DNA of 64,000 bases from DASYLJ01 sp964404165 (lineage in GTDB: Bacteria > Desulfobacterota > Binatia > DP-6): NCBI GenBank assembly GCA_964404165.1, contig CAYOIZ010000028.1, positions 19,193-83,192 of the forward strand. Direction: 5' to 3'. Position 1 is the stretch's first letter, and each line of letters starts with the position of its first letter. Under the pieces are notes generated by a model, which saw nothing but the letters and a program-made list of their open reading frames with translations, had not been told where the DNA came from and searched no databases. This document shows, piece by piece, positions 27,001-36,199 of the stretch. Position numbers and translations under genes: made by a program.

Positions 27001-29540
27001 TTTCTAAGCGCATGGTCGAAGCCTACCTTCGTTTCCTCCTCCGCAACCGCATGGCGGTGTCGATCGTCATCGCCCTGATGACGGCGTTCTTCGCGGTCGA
27101 GTGCACCAAGATCAAGGTGCTGCCGCAGTTCCTCGACTTCTACCCGGGTCCGCTCACCATCATGGGGAAGACCGTTCGCGAGGGTCACCCCTACATCAAG
27201 ATCTACAACGACTTCCGCCGCATGTTCGGCAGCGCCAACGTCCTCACGATGATCGTCGAGACGAAGAAGGGGGACATCTACAACCCCACGACGCTCGCCA
27301 AGGTCGATCAGATCACGAAGGCGCTGGTCGAGACGAAGGGTGTCGTCCCGTACCAGATCCTCTCCATCGCGCATCCGAAGATGAAGAGCATCAACAATGT
27401 CGACGGCGCCATCCAGATCCGCGAGGTGTTCTTCCCCGGCGTCCCGAAGACGCAGGCCGACGCCGACCGGGTGAAGTTCGCCGTCTACTCCACGAAGGGC
27501 ATTCGCGGACTCTACGTGTCGCAGGATGACACGGCGGCGCTCGTCACCGCCGGCTTCTGGGAAGAAGAGCTCGACTTCAACTATCTCTACGACCGCCTGA
27601 ACACGCTGAAGGCGCAGGTCGAGGACGAGAACCACAACGTCTACATCACGGGCTTCCCGTGGCTGTACACGTCGATCCAGCGCTTCGTGCCCGAGGTCGG
27701 CGAGGTGTTCGTCATCACCGTCGCCGCGCTGACGTTCCTGCTCTGGAACTACTTCCGCAGCTGGCCGGGCGTGTGGGTGCCGATCTTCTCGGGCATCCTC
27801 TCCAGCATCTGGGCACTCGGCATGGTGCCGCTGCTGGGGCTCAACCTCGACCCGCTGGTCCTCGTCATCCCCATCTTCCTGTCGGCGCGTGCGCTCTCAC
27901 ATTCCGTGCAGTCGATGGACCGCTACCACGAGGAGTACCATCGCACCGGCGACAAGCACACGGCGATCGTCGAGTCGTACTCCCACCTCTTCCCGCCGGC
28001 GATCGCGTCCGTCATGTCCGACGGCATCGGCATCCTGCTCGTCGCCATCGCACCGATTCCGCTCATCCAGAAGTGCGCCGTGTTCTCGAGCTTCTGGATC
28101 GCGTCGATCATCATCAGCGTCGTCACGCTGCATCCGATCATCCTGTCGGCGACGAGCCCGCCGGGCGTGCACGGCAACTTCCCGAACTGGGCCCGCCAGC
28201 TCGGTCACGCCACGCTCGCGATCACCGGCGCGGTGTTCTTCGGCTACGCGCTCTACCTGAGCACCGGCCTCCTCGGCCTGACCGGCACGGGGGTCGTGGT
28301 CGCGATCTGCGTCATTCTGTATTTCTGGCACGAGATCATCTACCAGACGCTCACCGACTGGACGATCGCCGCCAGCAATGGCTGGCGCCGCTGGGCCGGC
28401 GTGCTGCTCACGGTCGCGCTCTACATCCTCTGCCCCTACTGGGGCTGGCGACTGCAGGTCGGCGACATGACGCCGGGCGCGGCGCTGCTCTTCCCCGATC
28501 ACCCCTACAACGTCGCCTACACCAAGCTGAACGAGAAGTTCCTCGGCGCGAACCAGCTCGTCATCATCGCCGACACCGGCAAGGAAGACGGCATGAAAGA
28601 CGTCGCGCCGCTCACCACGATGGAGGAATTCGCCGATCACATGGAGGCCACGCCTGGCGCCGGCGCCTCGGTGACCGTGATCGACATCGTGAAGCAGCTG
28701 GCGCGCCTCTTCCACGAGGGCGAACCCAAATGGGCCTTCGTCCCCGACAAGCAGAAGTACATCGCCGAGCTGTTCTACCAGTTCACGCAAACGGGCTCGG
28801 CCGGCGACCTCGACCGCTTCATGTCGCCCGACATGCGGTACAGCACGGTCATCACGCTCTACAAGGGCTACTCGCACGACATCATCATGAACTCGATCGC
28901 GGCAGGAAAGGCGTGGGCCGCCGACCACAGCGACGAAAACGTGAAGTTCCTGTTCGCCGGCGGGCTCTTCGGCGTACTCGCCGCCGTCAACGAGGCCGTC
29001 GACGATTCGTACTGGATGACACTCGGCCTCGTGATGGTCGCCGTCTCGCTCTGCCTGTACTTCACGTACGGCTCGATCGTGGCGACGCTGCTCTTGATGA
29101 TCCCGGTGGTGCTCTCCCAGCTGGCCTGTGAGTGCTTCATGTACGTCTGGGGCATCGATCTCAACGTCAACTCGCTGCCCATCGCCGCCGCCGGCGCGGG
29201 CGTCGGCGTCGACTACGGCATCTACCACTTCAGTCGCATGATCGACGCCGTCGACGAAGGCCGCGACCTCGACGAGGCCGTCGACTACGCCACCGCCACC
29301 ACCGGCAAGGCGATCATCTTCACCGCCACGACGATGCTCGCGGGCACGCTCTTCTGGTGGTTCTCGGACCTCAAGTTCCAGGCCGAGATGGGCCTGCTGC
29401 TTGCGCTCCTCATGGTCTTCAACACCTTCGGCGGTCTCGTGCTCGTGCCGGCGTGGATGAAGGTCATCCGTCCGAAGTTCCTCACCAAGCGACGCGAGGA
29501 CGCGACCAAGCAAGCACCGGTGCAACTGGCCGTCGGGTGA
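26997..29540 (+). CDS. MMPL/RND-family transporter (patched-like)
   Basis: An 847-residue RND-type inner-membrane exporter. The N-terminal helix is followed by a large periplasmic loop, a block of about six TM helices (sterol-sensing-like), a second periplasmic loop and a second TM block containing the conserved GVGVDYGIYHFSRM helix with the proton-relay aspartate. MMPL-type transporters move lipids, hopanoids or glycolipids towards the outer membrane. It is translationally coupled upstream to the YCF48 propeller (ATGA) and downstream to an ABC ATPase (GTGA), an unusual merger of two export types in one operon. Confidence 0.88.
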   Translation: MISKRMVEAYLRFLLRNRMAVSIVIALMTAFFAVECTKIKVLPQFLDFYPGPLTIMGKTVREGHPYIKIYNDFRRMFGSANVLTMIVETKKGDIYNPTTLAKVDQITKALVETKGVVPYQILSIAHPKMKSINNVDGAIQIREVFFPGVPKTQADADRVKFAVYSTKGIRGLYVSQDDTAALVTAGFWEEELDFNYLYDRLNTLKAQVEDENHNVYITGFPWLYTSIQRFVPEVGEVFVITVAALTFLLWNYFRSWPGVWVPIFSGILSSIWALGMVPLLGLNLDPLVLVIPIFLSARALSHSVQSMDRYHEEYHRTGDKHTAIVESYSHLFPPAIASVMSDGIGILLVAIAPIPLIQKCAVFSSFWIASIIISVVTLHPIILSATSPPGVHGNFPNWARQLGHATLAITGAVFFGYALYLSTGLLGLTGTGVVVAICVILYFWHEIIYQTLTDWTIAASNGWRRWAGVLLTVALYILCPYWGWRLQVGDMTPGAALLFPDHPYNVAYTKLNEKFLGANQLVIIADTGKEDGMKDVAPLTTMEEFADHMEATPGAGASVTVIDIVKQLARLFHEGEPKWAFVPDKQKYIAELFYQFTQTGSAGDLDRFMSPDMRYSTVITLYKGYSHDIIMNSIAAGKAWAADHSDENVKFLFAGGLFGVLAAVNEAVDDSYWMTLGLVMVAVSLCLYFTYGSIVATLLLMIPVVLSQLACECFMYVWGIDLNVNSLPIAAAGAGVGVDYGIYHFSRMIDAVDEGRDLDEAVDYATATTGKAIIFTATTMLAGTLFWWFSDLKFQAEMGLLLALLMVFNTFGGLVLVPAWMKVIRPKFLTKRREDATKQAPVQLAVG

Positions 29541-30487
29541 TCGAAGCCCACGAGCTCACCAAGCGGTTCGGTGGGCGCACCGCGATCGACGGCGTGTCGT
29601 TGCGCGTCGATCGCGGTGAGGTCGTGGGGTTCCTCGGGCCGAACGGTGCGGGGAAGACCACGACGCTGCGGATCCTGGCCGGCGTCTTTCCGCCCACCGC
29701 CGGCCGGGCCCTGATCGACGGGCACGACCTCGCGACCGCGCCCCTGGCGGCGCGACGTCGCCTCGGCTACGCGCCCGAGCGGCCCGCGCTCCAGCTCGAC
29801 ATGACGGTCGCGGCGCAACTCGAGTTCGTGGCCGCGATGCGCGACGTTCCTGCCGGCGCCGCGCGACGCGCCAGCGTCGACGGCGCGCTCGAGCGGACCG
29901 GCATCACCGACGTCCGCCGGCGACGCCTCGGCGCGCTCTCGCGTGGCTATCGCCAGCGCGTCGGCATCGCGCTGGCGCTGGTGGGCGATCCCCCGGCGCT
30001 GCTGCTCGACGAGCCCACCGCCGGCCTCGATCCGCGGCAGGCCGCCGAGACACGGGCCCTGGTCGGCACGCTCCGCACGCAGCACGCCGTCTTCGTCTCG
30101 AGCCACGTCCTCGGCGAGGTCGAGACCATGTGTGACCGCGTCGTCATCCTGCATCAGGGGCGCATCCTCGCCGCCGACACGCCGGAGCGGCTCGCCGAGC
30201 GGTTGCGTCCCGCGCATCAGGTGGACGTCGAGGCGATCGCGCCAGCGGCCGCGCTGCGCACGAGGCTCGCCGCCGTCGCCGGCGTCCGCCGCGTCGAGGC
30301 ACGCCCCGGCAGCGACACGGGCCCGGCGCGCTGCCGCGTCGAGGTCGAGCCCGGCACCGATTGTCGTCCGGCGCTCGCGGCGGCCGTGCTGGGCGCGGGA
30401 TGGGACCTGCTCGCGCTGACGCCCGTCGAAGCCTCGCTCGAGGAGGCCTTCCTGGCGCTCGTGGGGAGCGCAGAGGACCCGGAGTGA
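29537..30487 (+). CDS. ABC transporter ATP-binding protein (GldA-like)
   Basis: A 316-residue ATPase. It has Walker A GPNGAGKTTT, signature region LGALSRGYRQRVGIA, Walker B LLLDEPTAGLD and the H-loop in SSHVLGEVE. The extended C-terminal domain of about 90 residues is typical of ABC-2 type exporters such as NatA/GldA. The GTG start overlaps the RND stop. It powers the permease encoded next. Confidence 0.88.
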   Translation: MIEAHELTKRFGGRTAIDGVSLRVDRGEVVGFLGPNGAGKTTTLRILAGVFPPTAGRALIDGHDLATAPLAARRRLGYAPERPALQLDMTVAAQLEFVAAMRDVPAGAARRASVDGALERTGITDVRRRRLGALSRGYRQRVGIALALVGDPPALLLDEPTAGLDPRQAAETRALVGTLRTQHAVFVSSHVLGEVETMCDRVVILHQGRILAADTPERLAERLRPAHQVDVEAIAPAAALRTRLAAVAGVRRVEARPGSDTGPARCRVEVEPGTDCRPALAAAVLGAGWDLLALTPVEASLEEAFLALVGSAEDPE

Positions 30488-31227
30488 GGAAGTCGCTCCT
30501 CGTCTGCCGGCGCGAGCTGAGCCTGCTCTTCGGTGGTCCACTCGCCTGGGTCCTGTGTGCCGTCTTCGCGCTGCTCGCGAACTACTTCTTCTACAGCGAC
30601 CTCACGTTCTACGTCGTCTTCGGCGGCGCCAACCTGTCGGCGGGGCTCTGGCGCTATGCCTTCCTCGACTGGCGGCTCGTCGCCCAGCTGGTGCTGCCGC
30701 TCGTGACGATGCGGATGTTCGCCGAAGAGCGGAAGCTCGGGACGCTCGAGCTGCTCTGGACGCTGCCGGTGCGCGACCACGAGCTGCTCGCCGGCAAGTA
30801 CCTGGCGGGCGTCCTCGTCTACGTCGTGATGCTCGCGACGACGCTCGTCGGCCCGCTCGTGCTGCATGCGCTGCACGATTTTCCCCTGCGCCCGCTGCTG
30901 CCGGGCTACCTGGGCCTCCTGCTCCTCGGCTCGACGTTCATCGCCGTCGGGCTGGCGGCGTCGGCGGCCACCGAGAACCAGGTGGTGAGCGCCATGCTCA
31001 CCTACGGCGTGCTCGTGCTCCTCTGGTTCGTGTCGTGGAACGAGGCCGCGCTCAGCGAGCGCGTCGCCCCGTTGTTGCTGGCCCTGTCGTTCTTCGACCG
31101 CTTCTACGGCTTCGCCCAGGGCGTCATCGACGCGCGCGACGTGGCCGCGTTCGTGGCCTTCACCACGCTCTTCCTCTTCGTGGCGCTGCGCACGCTCGGG
31201 GCGCGCACGTGGCGGGGCATCGCATGA
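30484..31227 (+). CDS. ABC-2 type permease (GldF-like)
   Basis: A 247-residue protein with six hydrophobic segments and the conserved EERKLGTLELLWTLPVRDHE block after the second segment, characteristic of ABC-2 permeases such as GldF and the copper-processing NosY group. It pairs with the preceding ATPase. The GTG start is coupled to the ATPase stop (GTGA). In gliding bacteroidetes GldA/F/G act together, but many non-gliding bacteria carry this set, so gliding motility should not be inferred. Confidence 0.82.
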   Translation: MRKSLLVCRRELSLLFGGPLAWVLCAVFALLANYFFYSDLTFYVVFGGANLSAGLWRYAFLDWRLVAQLVLPLVTMRMFAEERKLGTLELLWTLPVRDHELLAGKYLAGVLVYVVMLATTLVGPLVLHALHDFPLRPLLPGYLGLLLLGSTFIAVGLAASAATENQVVSAMLTYGVLVLLWFVSWNEAALSERVAPLLLALSFFDRFYGFAQGVIDARDVAAFVAFTTLFLFVALRTLGARTWRGIA

Positions 31228-32576
31228 GGCACCCGCTGCTGCTCGCCGTCGTGCAGACCGCGCTCGTCGCCGCGATCCTGGGGTGCCTGGTGCTGGTGGT
31301 GGCGCGACACCCCTGGCGGATCGACCTGACGCCGGAGCAGCGGTACACGCTCGCGCCGCACACGTACGAGGTGCTGGAGCGGCTGCACGGGCCGGTCGAC
31401 GTGACCGTCTTCTACTCGAGCCAGGAAGGCGAGCTGCGACGCGACATGGAGAACCTGCTGGCCCGCTACACCGACGCCGACCCGGACGTCCACGTCCGGA
31501 TGCTCGACCTCGATCGCAACCCCGGCGCGGCCGAGCGCCTCGGCGTCAACAACTACAACGTCGCGGTGATCGAACAGCGCAGCGAGGGCGGCGTCCGCCG
31601 CGAGCGCGTCGATCTCGTCAACGAGGACGCACTGACGGCGGCGTTCCTCCGCGTCGCGGGCGTGCCGAGCACGGTGGCGTACTTCGTCCAGGGACACGGC
31701 GAGCGCGATCCGCGGGACGTCGACGAGCGCCGCGGCGCGGGCGACGCTGCCGCCGCACTGGTCGCGGACGGCTTCGTGGTGCGGACGCTCGACGGCGCCG
31801 CGCACATTCCGGCAGACGCGGGCCTCGTCGTCCTCGCCGGGCCGACGCGCGACTTCGGCGCCGGCGAGGTCGACGCGCTCGACGCCTGGGTGCGACGCGG
31901 CGGCCGCCTGCTGGTGCTCACCGACCCGGGGACGCCGGCGTCGCTCACCGGGTTGCTCGCGCGCTTCGGCATCGAGCCCGGCGCCGACCTCGTCGTCGAC
32001 GAGCAGGCGCGTCTCTTCGGAACCGACGGTCTGTCGGCGCGGATAGCACGGCTGAACCAGGCGATGGTGCCGTCGCCCCCGACCGCCGGCGCGCTGCTGC
32101 CGTTGGCGCAGTCGCTGCGCCTCGTCGATCGTCCGGGTGTCGACGGCGACTACCTCGCCGTCACGGGTGAGGCCACGTGGGCCGACGTCGATCGCCGCGC
32201 ACTCGCTGGGGAGGACGCCGTGTTCCGGCCCGGCACCGATCGTCACGGGCCGCTGCCCGTCGCCGTGCTGATGACGGTGCCCGCGGGCGACGGGCACGAG
32301 GGACGGGTCGGGGTCGTCGGCGACGCCGACTTCGTCGGCAACCTGCATCTGAATCTGGTCGGGAACCGCGATCTGCTCGTCACCATGGCGCAACTGGTGG
32401 CGCGCGACGACGTGCTCGCCGCGCCGCGGCGTCCCGGGCCCGCCCGCGGCACGTTCTCGGGGCTGGCACTGACGCAGCAGCAGTCGCGCGTCGTGTTCTG
32501 GTCCGCGGTGGTCGTCCCGAGCGTGCTGCTCGCCGCGACTGCGCTCGTCGCAGTGCGTCGGAGACGTGGCGCATGA
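31224..32576 (+). CDS. GldG-like ABC-associated auxiliary protein
   Basis: A 450-residue protein with TM helices at both ends and a large periplasmic middle. The N-terminal block RIDLTPEQRYTLAPHTYEVL, followed by VTVFYSSQEGELR, matches the GldG/DUF4350 family of substrate-engaging partners of GldA/GldF-type exporters. The central region (VAYFVQGHGERD, VLTDPGTP) is the usual Rossmann-like domain. It is coupled to the permease gene (ATGA). Confidence 0.82.
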   Translation: MRHPLLLAVVQTALVAAILGCLVLVVARHPWRIDLTPEQRYTLAPHTYEVLERLHGPVDVTVFYSSQEGELRRDMENLLARYTDADPDVHVRMLDLDRNPGAAERLGVNNYNVAVIEQRSEGGVRRERVDLVNEDALTAAFLRVAGVPSTVAYFVQGHGERDPRDVDERRGAGDAAAALVADGFVVRTLDGAAHIPADAGLVVLAGPTRDFGAGEVDALDAWVRRGGRLLVLTDPGTPASLTGLLARFGIEPGADLVVDEQARLFGTDGLSARIARLNQAMVPSPPTAGALLPLAQSLRLVDRPGVDGDYLAVTGEATWADVDRRALAGEDAVFRPGTDRHGPLPVAVLMTVPAGDGHEGRVGVVGDADFVGNLHLNLVGNRDLLVTMAQLVARDDVLAAPRRPGPARGTFSGLALTQQQSRVVFWSAVVVPSVLLAATALVAVRRRRGA

Positions 32577-33103
32577 CTCTGCGCGGCACCGCCGTGCTGG
32601 CGCTCGTGCTCGCAATCCTCGTGACCTACCTCGCGTTGTCGGCACCGGCGACGCACACGCCCGAGGTCGCGGTCGCATCGGGACCACCGCTCCTCGCCGT
32701 TCCCACCAGCGACGTGACCGCTCTCGAATTGACCCACGCCGCGGGACGTCTGAGCCTCGTGCGCACCCCGAACGGATGGCGCGAGGGGGCGGACCGCACG
32801 CTGCCATCGGGCATCGTCACCGACCTCTTGGACGCATTGGCGACGCTTCGGCCCATCACGATGGTCGACGACGCGCCCGGTGCTATAGCCGACTACGGTC
32901 TGGGGGACGACGCCACGCGGCTCCATCTCGTCGCCGGCACCGACCGGCCGGTCCTCGACCTCGAAATCGGCGCACGCAACCCGGCCTGGACGGGGCTGTA
33001 CGCGCGGCGCGACGGCAACCCCGGGGTGTTTCTGGTGGGCGCGCTCCTGCAGTGGGAGATCGACAAGCTGCGCAACACCGCGCGTGCGCGATCCAGTCCG
33101 TGA
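32573..33103 (+). CDS. DUF4340-like membrane-anchored protein
   Basis: A 176-residue protein with one N-terminal TM helix and a periplasmic domain containing the ALELTHAAGRLSLVRTPNGW and YGLGDDATRLHL motifs typical of DUF4340. It is usually encoded after GldG-like proteins, as here. It is short compared with many DUF4340 proteins (300 aa or more), so it is a single-module version. It is coupled to the GldG gene (ATGA) and closes the unit that begins with YCF48. Confidence 0.72.
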   Translation: MTLRGTAVLALVLAILVTYLALSAPATHTPEVAVASGPPLLAVPTSDVTALELTHAAGRLSLVRTPNGWREGADRTLPSGIVTDLLDALATLRPITMVDDAPGAIADYGLGDDATRLHLVAGTDRPVLDLEIGARNPAWTGLYARRDGNPGVFLVGALLQWEIDKLRNTARARSSP

Positions 33104-33175
33104 AGCCTTGACAACCGTAACCCAAACGAGCGAACGAGGTTCGCCATTTCATTTGTGATCGCAAGGGGAGGTTCC

Positions 33176-34465
33176 ATGACCAAGACGGCTCGATTCCCGA
33201 TCGCCGCAATCCTGGCGGCGCTCGTGCTCTCCGTCGCCAGCACCGCAGTCTCCGAGGACAAGCCCATGATCCTCGACGCCAACAACTGGCAGGAGGGAAA
33301 GGATCTGCTGCCCGATCCGGTCCTGAAGCGCCTGCAGGCGGGCGAGTACTGGTTCAAGGTCGTCCCCGTGGACCCCGCCGAGTTCAAGAAGAACTACGCC
33401 CAGAAGTTCTGGGACGCGACGGCGGCGAACGAAGGCAAGTACGACCTCGATCCCGCCACCTGCGGCCTGAAGGACAAGGCCACCGGCAAGATCCCCGAGT
33501 TCCTGATCGGCTTCCCCTTCCCCAACATCGACAAGAACGACCCCAACGTCGCCTGCAAGATCGCGCAGAATTTCGCCTTCGCCGGCTACATGGGCGGCGG
33601 CGGCGGCGCCACCTTCACGCTGAACGGCATCGACACCAACGGCCAGTTCCGCCGCGTCAAGGCGTTCATCCACGCCATGGGCTACCAGGGCCGGATCGAC
33701 GGCAGGATCGAGGACAACCCCGAGAACCTGACGCTGCAGGCCATCGGTGCCGCCATCGAGCCGCAGGACGTCGAGGGCGTGTCGACGCTCACCAAGCGCT
33801 ACTGGGACTGGGAGAGCCAGGACGCCATCTGGGCATTCGTGCCGTCCACCCGCCGCGCCCGCCGCGTGAACGCCGCCACCCGCTCCGACCCCGTCGCCGG
33901 CATGGACATCTTCTCCGACGACCTCAACTGCTACGCGGGCAAGATCGAGTACTACAAGTGGAAGCTGGTCGGTGAGGGCAAGATCCTCGCCCCGGTGCTG
34001 CGCCCCGAGCCGTTCCCGATGAAGCAGGCGAGCGCCACCCGCTACACGGTCGACACGCCCTACATGGAGGCCGGCTACGAGAAGCCCGGCAGCAAGGGCG
34101 CGCCGTGGTGGATCCAGGACAACCTGGTGTTCGTGCCGCGGCCAGTGTGGATCGTCGAAGGCGAGTCGAGCGACCCGTACTACAACTTCGGCAAGGTCAT
34201 CATGTACTTCGACAAGGACCTGTACCGCATCTACTGGAAGCTCGTGCACAACCGCGCGGGTGAGTATTTCTACACTGCGGCGTGCGGCTACCACTTCGTG
34301 AAGGACGGCGAGACCTACTCGTCGGTCTACCCGAACCTGGTGATCGGCGTGAACGACAAGACGAACCGCGCCGCGCTCGGTGGCCGCTACCAGAGCTCGT
34401 TCGTCGAGCGGAAGTGGGACCCCGGCTATTTCTCGCTCCGCACGCTCACCCGCCTGACCGACTGA
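33176..34465 (+). CDS. DUF1329-family outer-membrane lipoprotein-sorting-like protein
   Basis: A 429-residue exported protein. A signal peptide (to about residue 26) precedes a domain with the DUF1329 hallmarks NGIDTNGQFRRVKAF, YWDWESQDAIWAFVPSTRRA and RVNAATRSDPVAGMD, resembling the LolA/outer-membrane lipoprotein-sorting fold. DUF1329 normally accompanies DUF1302. Here the two are separated by the RND and ABC genes but remain co-directional. The gene starts 72 bp after DUF4340 with its own AGGGGAGG site, so it may have a separate promoter. Confidence 0.85.
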   Translation: MTKTARFPIAAILAALVLSVASTAVSEDKPMILDANNWQEGKDLLPDPVLKRLQAGEYWFKVVPVDPAEFKKNYAQKFWDATAANEGKYDLDPATCGLKDKATGKIPEFLIGFPFPNIDKNDPNVACKIAQNFAFAGYMGGGGGATFTLNGIDTNGQFRRVKAFIHAMGYQGRIDGRIEDNPENLTLQAIGAAIEPQDVEGVSTLTKRYWDWESQDAIWAFVPSTRRARRVNAATRSDPVAGMDIFSDDLNCYAGKIEYYKWKLVGEGKILAPVLRPEPFPMKQASATRYTVDTPYMEAGYEKPGSKGAPWWIQDNLVFVPRPVWIVEGESSDPYYNFGKVIMYFDKDLYRIYWKLVHNRAGEYFYTAACGYHFVKDGETYSSVYPNLVIGVNDKTNRAALGGRYQSSFVERKWDPGYFSLRTLTRLTD

Positions 34466-34475
34466 TCGCGGCGCC

Positions 34476-34889
34476 ATGCGCCGCACCGCACTCCTCGTCC
34501 TGGCTCTCCTGCTCGCGCCCCTGGCGCGGGCAGGTGGGCCGGACGCGAAGGTGCTCGAGGACGCCGGCCGCTGGGAGTCGGGTTACGGCGCCAAGTTCTA
34601 CAACGTCGTCGGCAAGCTCCAGAACACCAGCGACCACGCGCTGCGCTTCGTGAAGCTGCGCATCGAGGTCCTCGACGAGTCCGGCAAGGTCGTCGCCACC
34701 ACCGACACCTGGAACGAGAGCGCCGAAGGCCTCGGCGTCCCCGACGTCCCCCAGGCCGAATACCTGGCCAAGGTGAAGCCCCTCCCCCCCGGCGCCACCG
34801 AACGCTTCCGCGGCAGCTTCCTCGAGGAAGAGACCCCGCCGTTCAAGACCTACCGAGTGACCATCGTCGAGACGCCGGCCGCGAAATAG
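34476..34889 (+). CDS. Secreted FxLYD-like domain protein
   Basis: A 137-residue exported protein. A signal peptide (LLLAPLARAGG) is followed by one small beta-sandwich domain (NVVGKLQNTSDHALRFVKLR) resembling FxLYD domains, which are short extracytoplasmic modules of unknown function. It begins 10 bp after DUF1329 and is probably co-transcribed. Confidence 0.65.
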   Translation: MRRTALLVLALLLAPLARAGGPDAKVLEDAGRWESGYGAKFYNVVGKLQNTSDHALRFVKLRIEVLDESGKVVATTDTWNESAEGLGVPDVPQAEYLAKVKPLPPGATERFRGSFLEEETPPFKTYRVTIVETPAAK

Positions 34890-34903
34890 CGCCGATCGGA
34901 TCG

Positions 34904-35755
34904 ATGCGTCGCTTCGTCTGGTTCGTCGTCCTGCTCGCGCCGTCCGTTGCCACCGCCGTCACGATCCGCGTCCCGACGGTGGTCGTGCCCCCGAACTCCG
35001 AGCGGGAGGTGTGCCAGTACTTCGAGACCAACGTCGGCCGCCCCGGCGACATGCTCGCCGGATGGAACGTACGGGTTCGAGGCCAGTCGCACCACTTCAA
35101 CCTGTACGACGCCAGCGGCGTCGTTCCCTTCACCCGGGAGCAGCGCGACGGCCTCCCGTCCGCCTGCGTGCCCGATCCCGGCATGGCACGCCTGGTCGCG
35201 ACCGTCGGACCCACAGCCTCGCTCCGCCTGCCCGACGACGTCCGCCTGCCCTGGAGCACGTCACAGCCGCTCGTGATGAACATGCACGTCGTGAATCCCA
35301 CGTCGCGCCCTGTCACCGTGCGGACGCGGGTGAAGCTCCGGCTACGCCGCGCGGCGGCGGGGACCCACATCGCGACCCGGTGGGCGGTCCGCACCAAGGA
35401 CATCGTCGTGGCGCCCTTCACGACCGCTGTGGTCGGCAACACGTCGACGTTGGACGCCCCGCTCCGGCTGCTCACGTTCGGCGGACACATGCACGATCGC
35501 GGCGTGGTGCTGCGCGCGTACCGCGACGACGTCCTGGTCTACGAGCAGCGCGACTGGCGGCATCCGAGGGAGGTCCGCTACCCGACGCCGGAGATTCTCC
35601 CCGCCGGCACCCGGCTGCGCGTCGAGTGCGTCTACGACAACGGCGTCGACCGCCCGGTGTTCCGTTGCGACGATGGCACACCGTGTCCGCTCGTCTACGG
35701 CGGGCGCGCCGTCGACGCGATGTGCAACCTGCAGGGCTACGCCGTCGCGCCGTGA
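34904..35755 (+). CDS. Secreted copper type II monooxygenase-like protein
   Basis: A 283-residue exported protein that resembles peptidylglycine alpha-hydroxylating/dopamine beta-monooxygenases. A signal peptide is followed by GQSHHFNLYD (paired histidines, CuH-like), VMNMHVVNP (third CuH-like histidine), GGHMHDRG (HxH of the CuM-like site) and DAMCNLQGY (methionine ligand position). All six copper-ligand positions therefore appear present. The substrate is unknown. It ends the envelope cluster, 14 bp after the FxLYD gene. Family assignment is by motif recognition only. Confidence 0.6.
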   Translation: MRRFVWFVVLLAPSVATAVTIRVPTVVVPPNSEREVCQYFETNVGRPGDMLAGWNVRVRGQSHHFNLYDASGVVPFTREQRDGLPSACVPDPGMARLVATVGPTASLRLPDDVRLPWSTSQPLVMNMHVVNPTSRPVTVRTRVKLRLRRAAAGTHIATRWAVRTKDIVVAPFTTAVVGNTSTLDAPLRLLTFGGHMHDRGVVLRAYRDDVLVYEQRDWRHPREVRYPTPEILPAGTRLRVECVYDNGVDRPVFRCDDGTPCPLVYGGRAVDAMCNLQGYAVAP

Positions 35756-35815
35756 AGCGACCTCAATCGTCGAGCGGACAGAACGTCGCGTAGTACGCGG
35801 ACGATCCGTCGGGAA

Positions 35816-36196
35816 CTACTCGTTGCCGAGCGGGAACTTGTTGCTGTGCGCCAGCGGTGCGCGGTTGCCACCGGAGGCGGTGTTCACCTGGATCTGACCG
35901 TGGGGCGCGCGCATGGGCGCGGCCAGCTTCACCTTCCACGCCACGGTCTGGCGCAGCTCGCCCCCGGCCTTCAGATGCTGCGGACCGCGCCAGGCGGCGG
36001 GCAGCTCGAGGTCGATGCGCCGCGTACCGCCGGCGATCAGGACCACCTCCAGGTCGGTGAGATCGACGTCCTTGCCGACGTTCTTGACGACGAGCTCGCC
36101 GTTGACCTCGACCTCCTTCGCCAGCTCGCGCGCGATGGCGAGCGTCGGGGTGAACGTCGCCTCGAGCTTCGGCGTCTTCTTGAACAGACCCAGCAT
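35816..36196 (-). CDS. Small beta-rich protein, possibly arrestin/Spo0M-like
   Basis: A 126-residue protein starting MLGLFKKTPKLEATFTPTL with alternating beta strands (GELVVKNVGKDVDLTDLEVV). The opening and pattern faintly resemble Spo0M-like arrestin folds, but I cannot confirm this. It has no signal peptide or membrane segment. It starts 3 bp after the phosphatase gene on the same strand, so they are co-transcribed. Confidence 0.55.
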   Translation of the reverse strand: MLGLFKKTPKLEATFTPTLAIARELAKEVEVNGELVVKNVGKDVDLTDLEVVLIAGGTRRIDLELPAAWRGPQHLKAGGELRQTVAWKVKLAAPMRAPHGQIQVNTASGGNRAPLAHSNKFPLGNE

Positions 36197-36199
36197 CCC

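Noticed and set aside
29537..33103. Gliding motility machinery
   Set aside because: Only the GldA/F/G-like ABC parts are present, and these are widespread in non-gliding bacteria; no other gld or spr genes were seen.
33108..33113. TTGACA as promoter of the DUF1329 gene
   Set aside because: No acceptable -10 element at 16-18 bp downstream.
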